NCBI GenBank assembly: GCA_945860425.1
Contig: CAMAQU010000072.1
Span: forward strand, 1 to 7,734
Length of the DNA stretch: 7,734 nt
DNA from: Sphingomonas paucimobilis
GTDB taxonomy: Bacteria; Pseudomonadota; Alphaproteobacteria; Sphingomonadales; Sphingomonadaceae
Reading direction: 5' to 3'
The notes beneath the pieces were generated by a model. It did no database searches, was not told where the DNA came from, and was given only the letters and a program-made list of their open reading frames with translations. A program made the position numbers and the translations under genes. The stretch's first letter is position 1; the number at the start of each line of letters is the position of its first letter. Positions 6,912 to 7,734 of the stretch are shown here, one piece after another.

Positions 6912-7734
6912 TCAGGCAAGTTTGACAAATGTGTCGAGCAGCCGTTTTCGTCCCGCCTGATCAAAGTCAATTTCCAGCTTATTGCCTTCAATATCGGCGA
7001 TCAGGCCATAGCCGAATTTCTCATGGAAGATCCGCTGCCCGATCGACAGATCGCTCCGGCCTTTGTTGCCAAGGCTAACGGCGCTGGATCGGGCTTCCAC
7101 GATGCGGGTTGGTTGGGTTGAATATTCAGCCGACGCGCGCTGCCAACCGGGACCACGGCCCGTGCTGCGGGCCACATGGGCAAAAGGATCGCTGTTTTGG
7201 GCCCAATTTGCCCGCCAGAGACTCTCGCCCCCGCCAAAGCTGCTTTCCTGCTCAACATGCTCAGGCGGCAGTTCGGCAACGAAGCGGGAAGGAATACTAG
7301 AGGTCCACTGGCCATATATCCGGCGGTTTGCGGCATGCAGGATCGTGCATTTTCGGCGCGCGCGGGTGATGGCGACATAGGCCAGCCGACGCTCTTCTTC
7401 TAAACTGGCAAGCCCGCCTTCATCCAGCGATCGTTGCGAGGGGAACACACCTTCTTCCCACCCAGCAAGAAAGGTGCGCTCAAATTCCAGGCCCTTAGCG
7501 GCGTGGATCGTCATCATGGTCAGCTTTGCGCCATCAGACGCGGCCTCATTGTCCATCACAAGGCTGACATGTTCCAGAAACGCGCCCAGCGTTTCATAAT
7601 CTTCCATGGCGCGGGCAAGTTCGCTCAAATTTTCAAGGCGACCCGCGCTTTCGGCCGATTTATCGGCCTGAAGCATTGCTGTATAGCCGCTCTCATCCAA
7701 CATCTGCCGCGCGAGTTCATGATGGGGCAGTGTA
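6912..7734 (-). CDS. uvrD: UvrD/PcrA-type ATP-dependent DNA helicase, C-terminal part (truncated by the window edge)
   Basis: Superfamily 1A 3'-5' helicase acting in nucleotide excision and mismatch repair. Only the last 274 or so codons are present; the frame runs to base 7734 without a start, so the Walker A and earlier motifs lie outside. Counting from the first complete codon (7733-7731), the visible part has the end of domain 2B/2A with ESGYTAMLQADKS (14-26), the motif V region TMMTIHAAKGLEF (72-84), and motif VI EEERRLAYVAITRAR (112-126) with the arginine that contacts ATP phosphate. A poorly conserved linker (about 155-225) is followed by a C-terminal Tudor-like fold, IGQRIFHEKFGYGLI (231-245) to the end, as in PcrA and UvrD, where it contacts RNA polymerase. 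The methionine codon at 7703 is internal, not the start. UvrD and PcrA cannot be told apart from this fragment; uvrD is the usual name in proteobacteria. The MFS gene begins 72 bases downstream. Confidence 0.93.
   Translation of the reverse strand, partial: TLPHHELARQMLDESGYTAMLQADKSAESAGRLENLSELARAMEDYETLGAFLEHVSLVMDNEAASDGAKLTMMTIHAAKGLEFERTFLAGWEEGVFPSQRSLDEGGLASLEEERRLAYVAITRARRKCTILHAANRRIYGQWTSSIPSRFVAELPPEHVEQESSFGGGESLWRANWAQNSDPFAHVARSTGRGPGWQRASAEYSTQPTRIVEARSSAVSLGNKGRSDLSIGQRIFHEKFGYGLIADIEGNKLEIDFDQAGRKRLLDTFVKLA

Noticed and set aside
6912..7703. A complete short helicase gene starting at the ATG at 7703
   Set aside because: The frame continues upstream to the window edge with residues fitting the UvrD family, and essential helicase motifs I-IV are missing, so it is a fragment cut by the window.

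Overview
The window looks like ordinary chromosomal DNA from an alphaproteobacterium, most likely a sphingomonad (Sphingomonadales). This rests on overall protein style (long 67K-type SppA, SleB-like hydrolase with a C-terminal extension, MFS_3-type exporter), moderately high GC, and dense packing with short gaps. The taxonomic placement is an inference, since no rRNA or marker gene is present. I saw no mobile element, tRNA, rRNA, CRISPR array or phage gene, and no gap longer than about 100 bases.

Layout. One gene lies on the plus strand at the left: an MpaB/Lcp-type (DUF2236) putative heme oxygenase (33-1361), whose reading frame is open to the window edge. It converges, with a 24-base gap, on a run of five minus-strand genes. 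Read in transcription order from right to left these are: the C-terminal part of a UvrD/PcrA-type helicase (7734 to 6912, entering from outside the window), an MFS exporter of the EntS/MFS_3 type (6839 to 5565), a cysteine synthase (5568 to 4648), a membrane-anchored SleB-type cell wall hydrolase (4635 to 3325) and the signal peptide peptidase SppA (3233 to 1386).

How the genes may work together. MFS and cysK overlap by four bases (ATGA). cysK and the hydrolase are 12 bases apart and share a frame, separated only by the cysK stop and four sense codons. These three are very probably co-transcribed and translationally coupled. sppA follows after 91 bases that hold an inverted repeat and a possible promoter, so it may be read both with the operon and alone. 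uvrD is 72 bases upstream of the MFS gene with no convincing terminator between them. Two products act on the envelope (peptidoglycan hydrolase, signal peptide peptidase), one is a membrane exporter and one makes cysteine, but a shared pathway is not evident.

Nothing here forms an obvious new defence, mobile or biosynthetic system. The points most worth a second look are the uncharacterised cysteine-containing C-terminal region of the hydrolase, the active-site variation of the MpaB-like protein, the in-frame cysK-stop-hydrolase junction, and the repeat-rich sppA leader.
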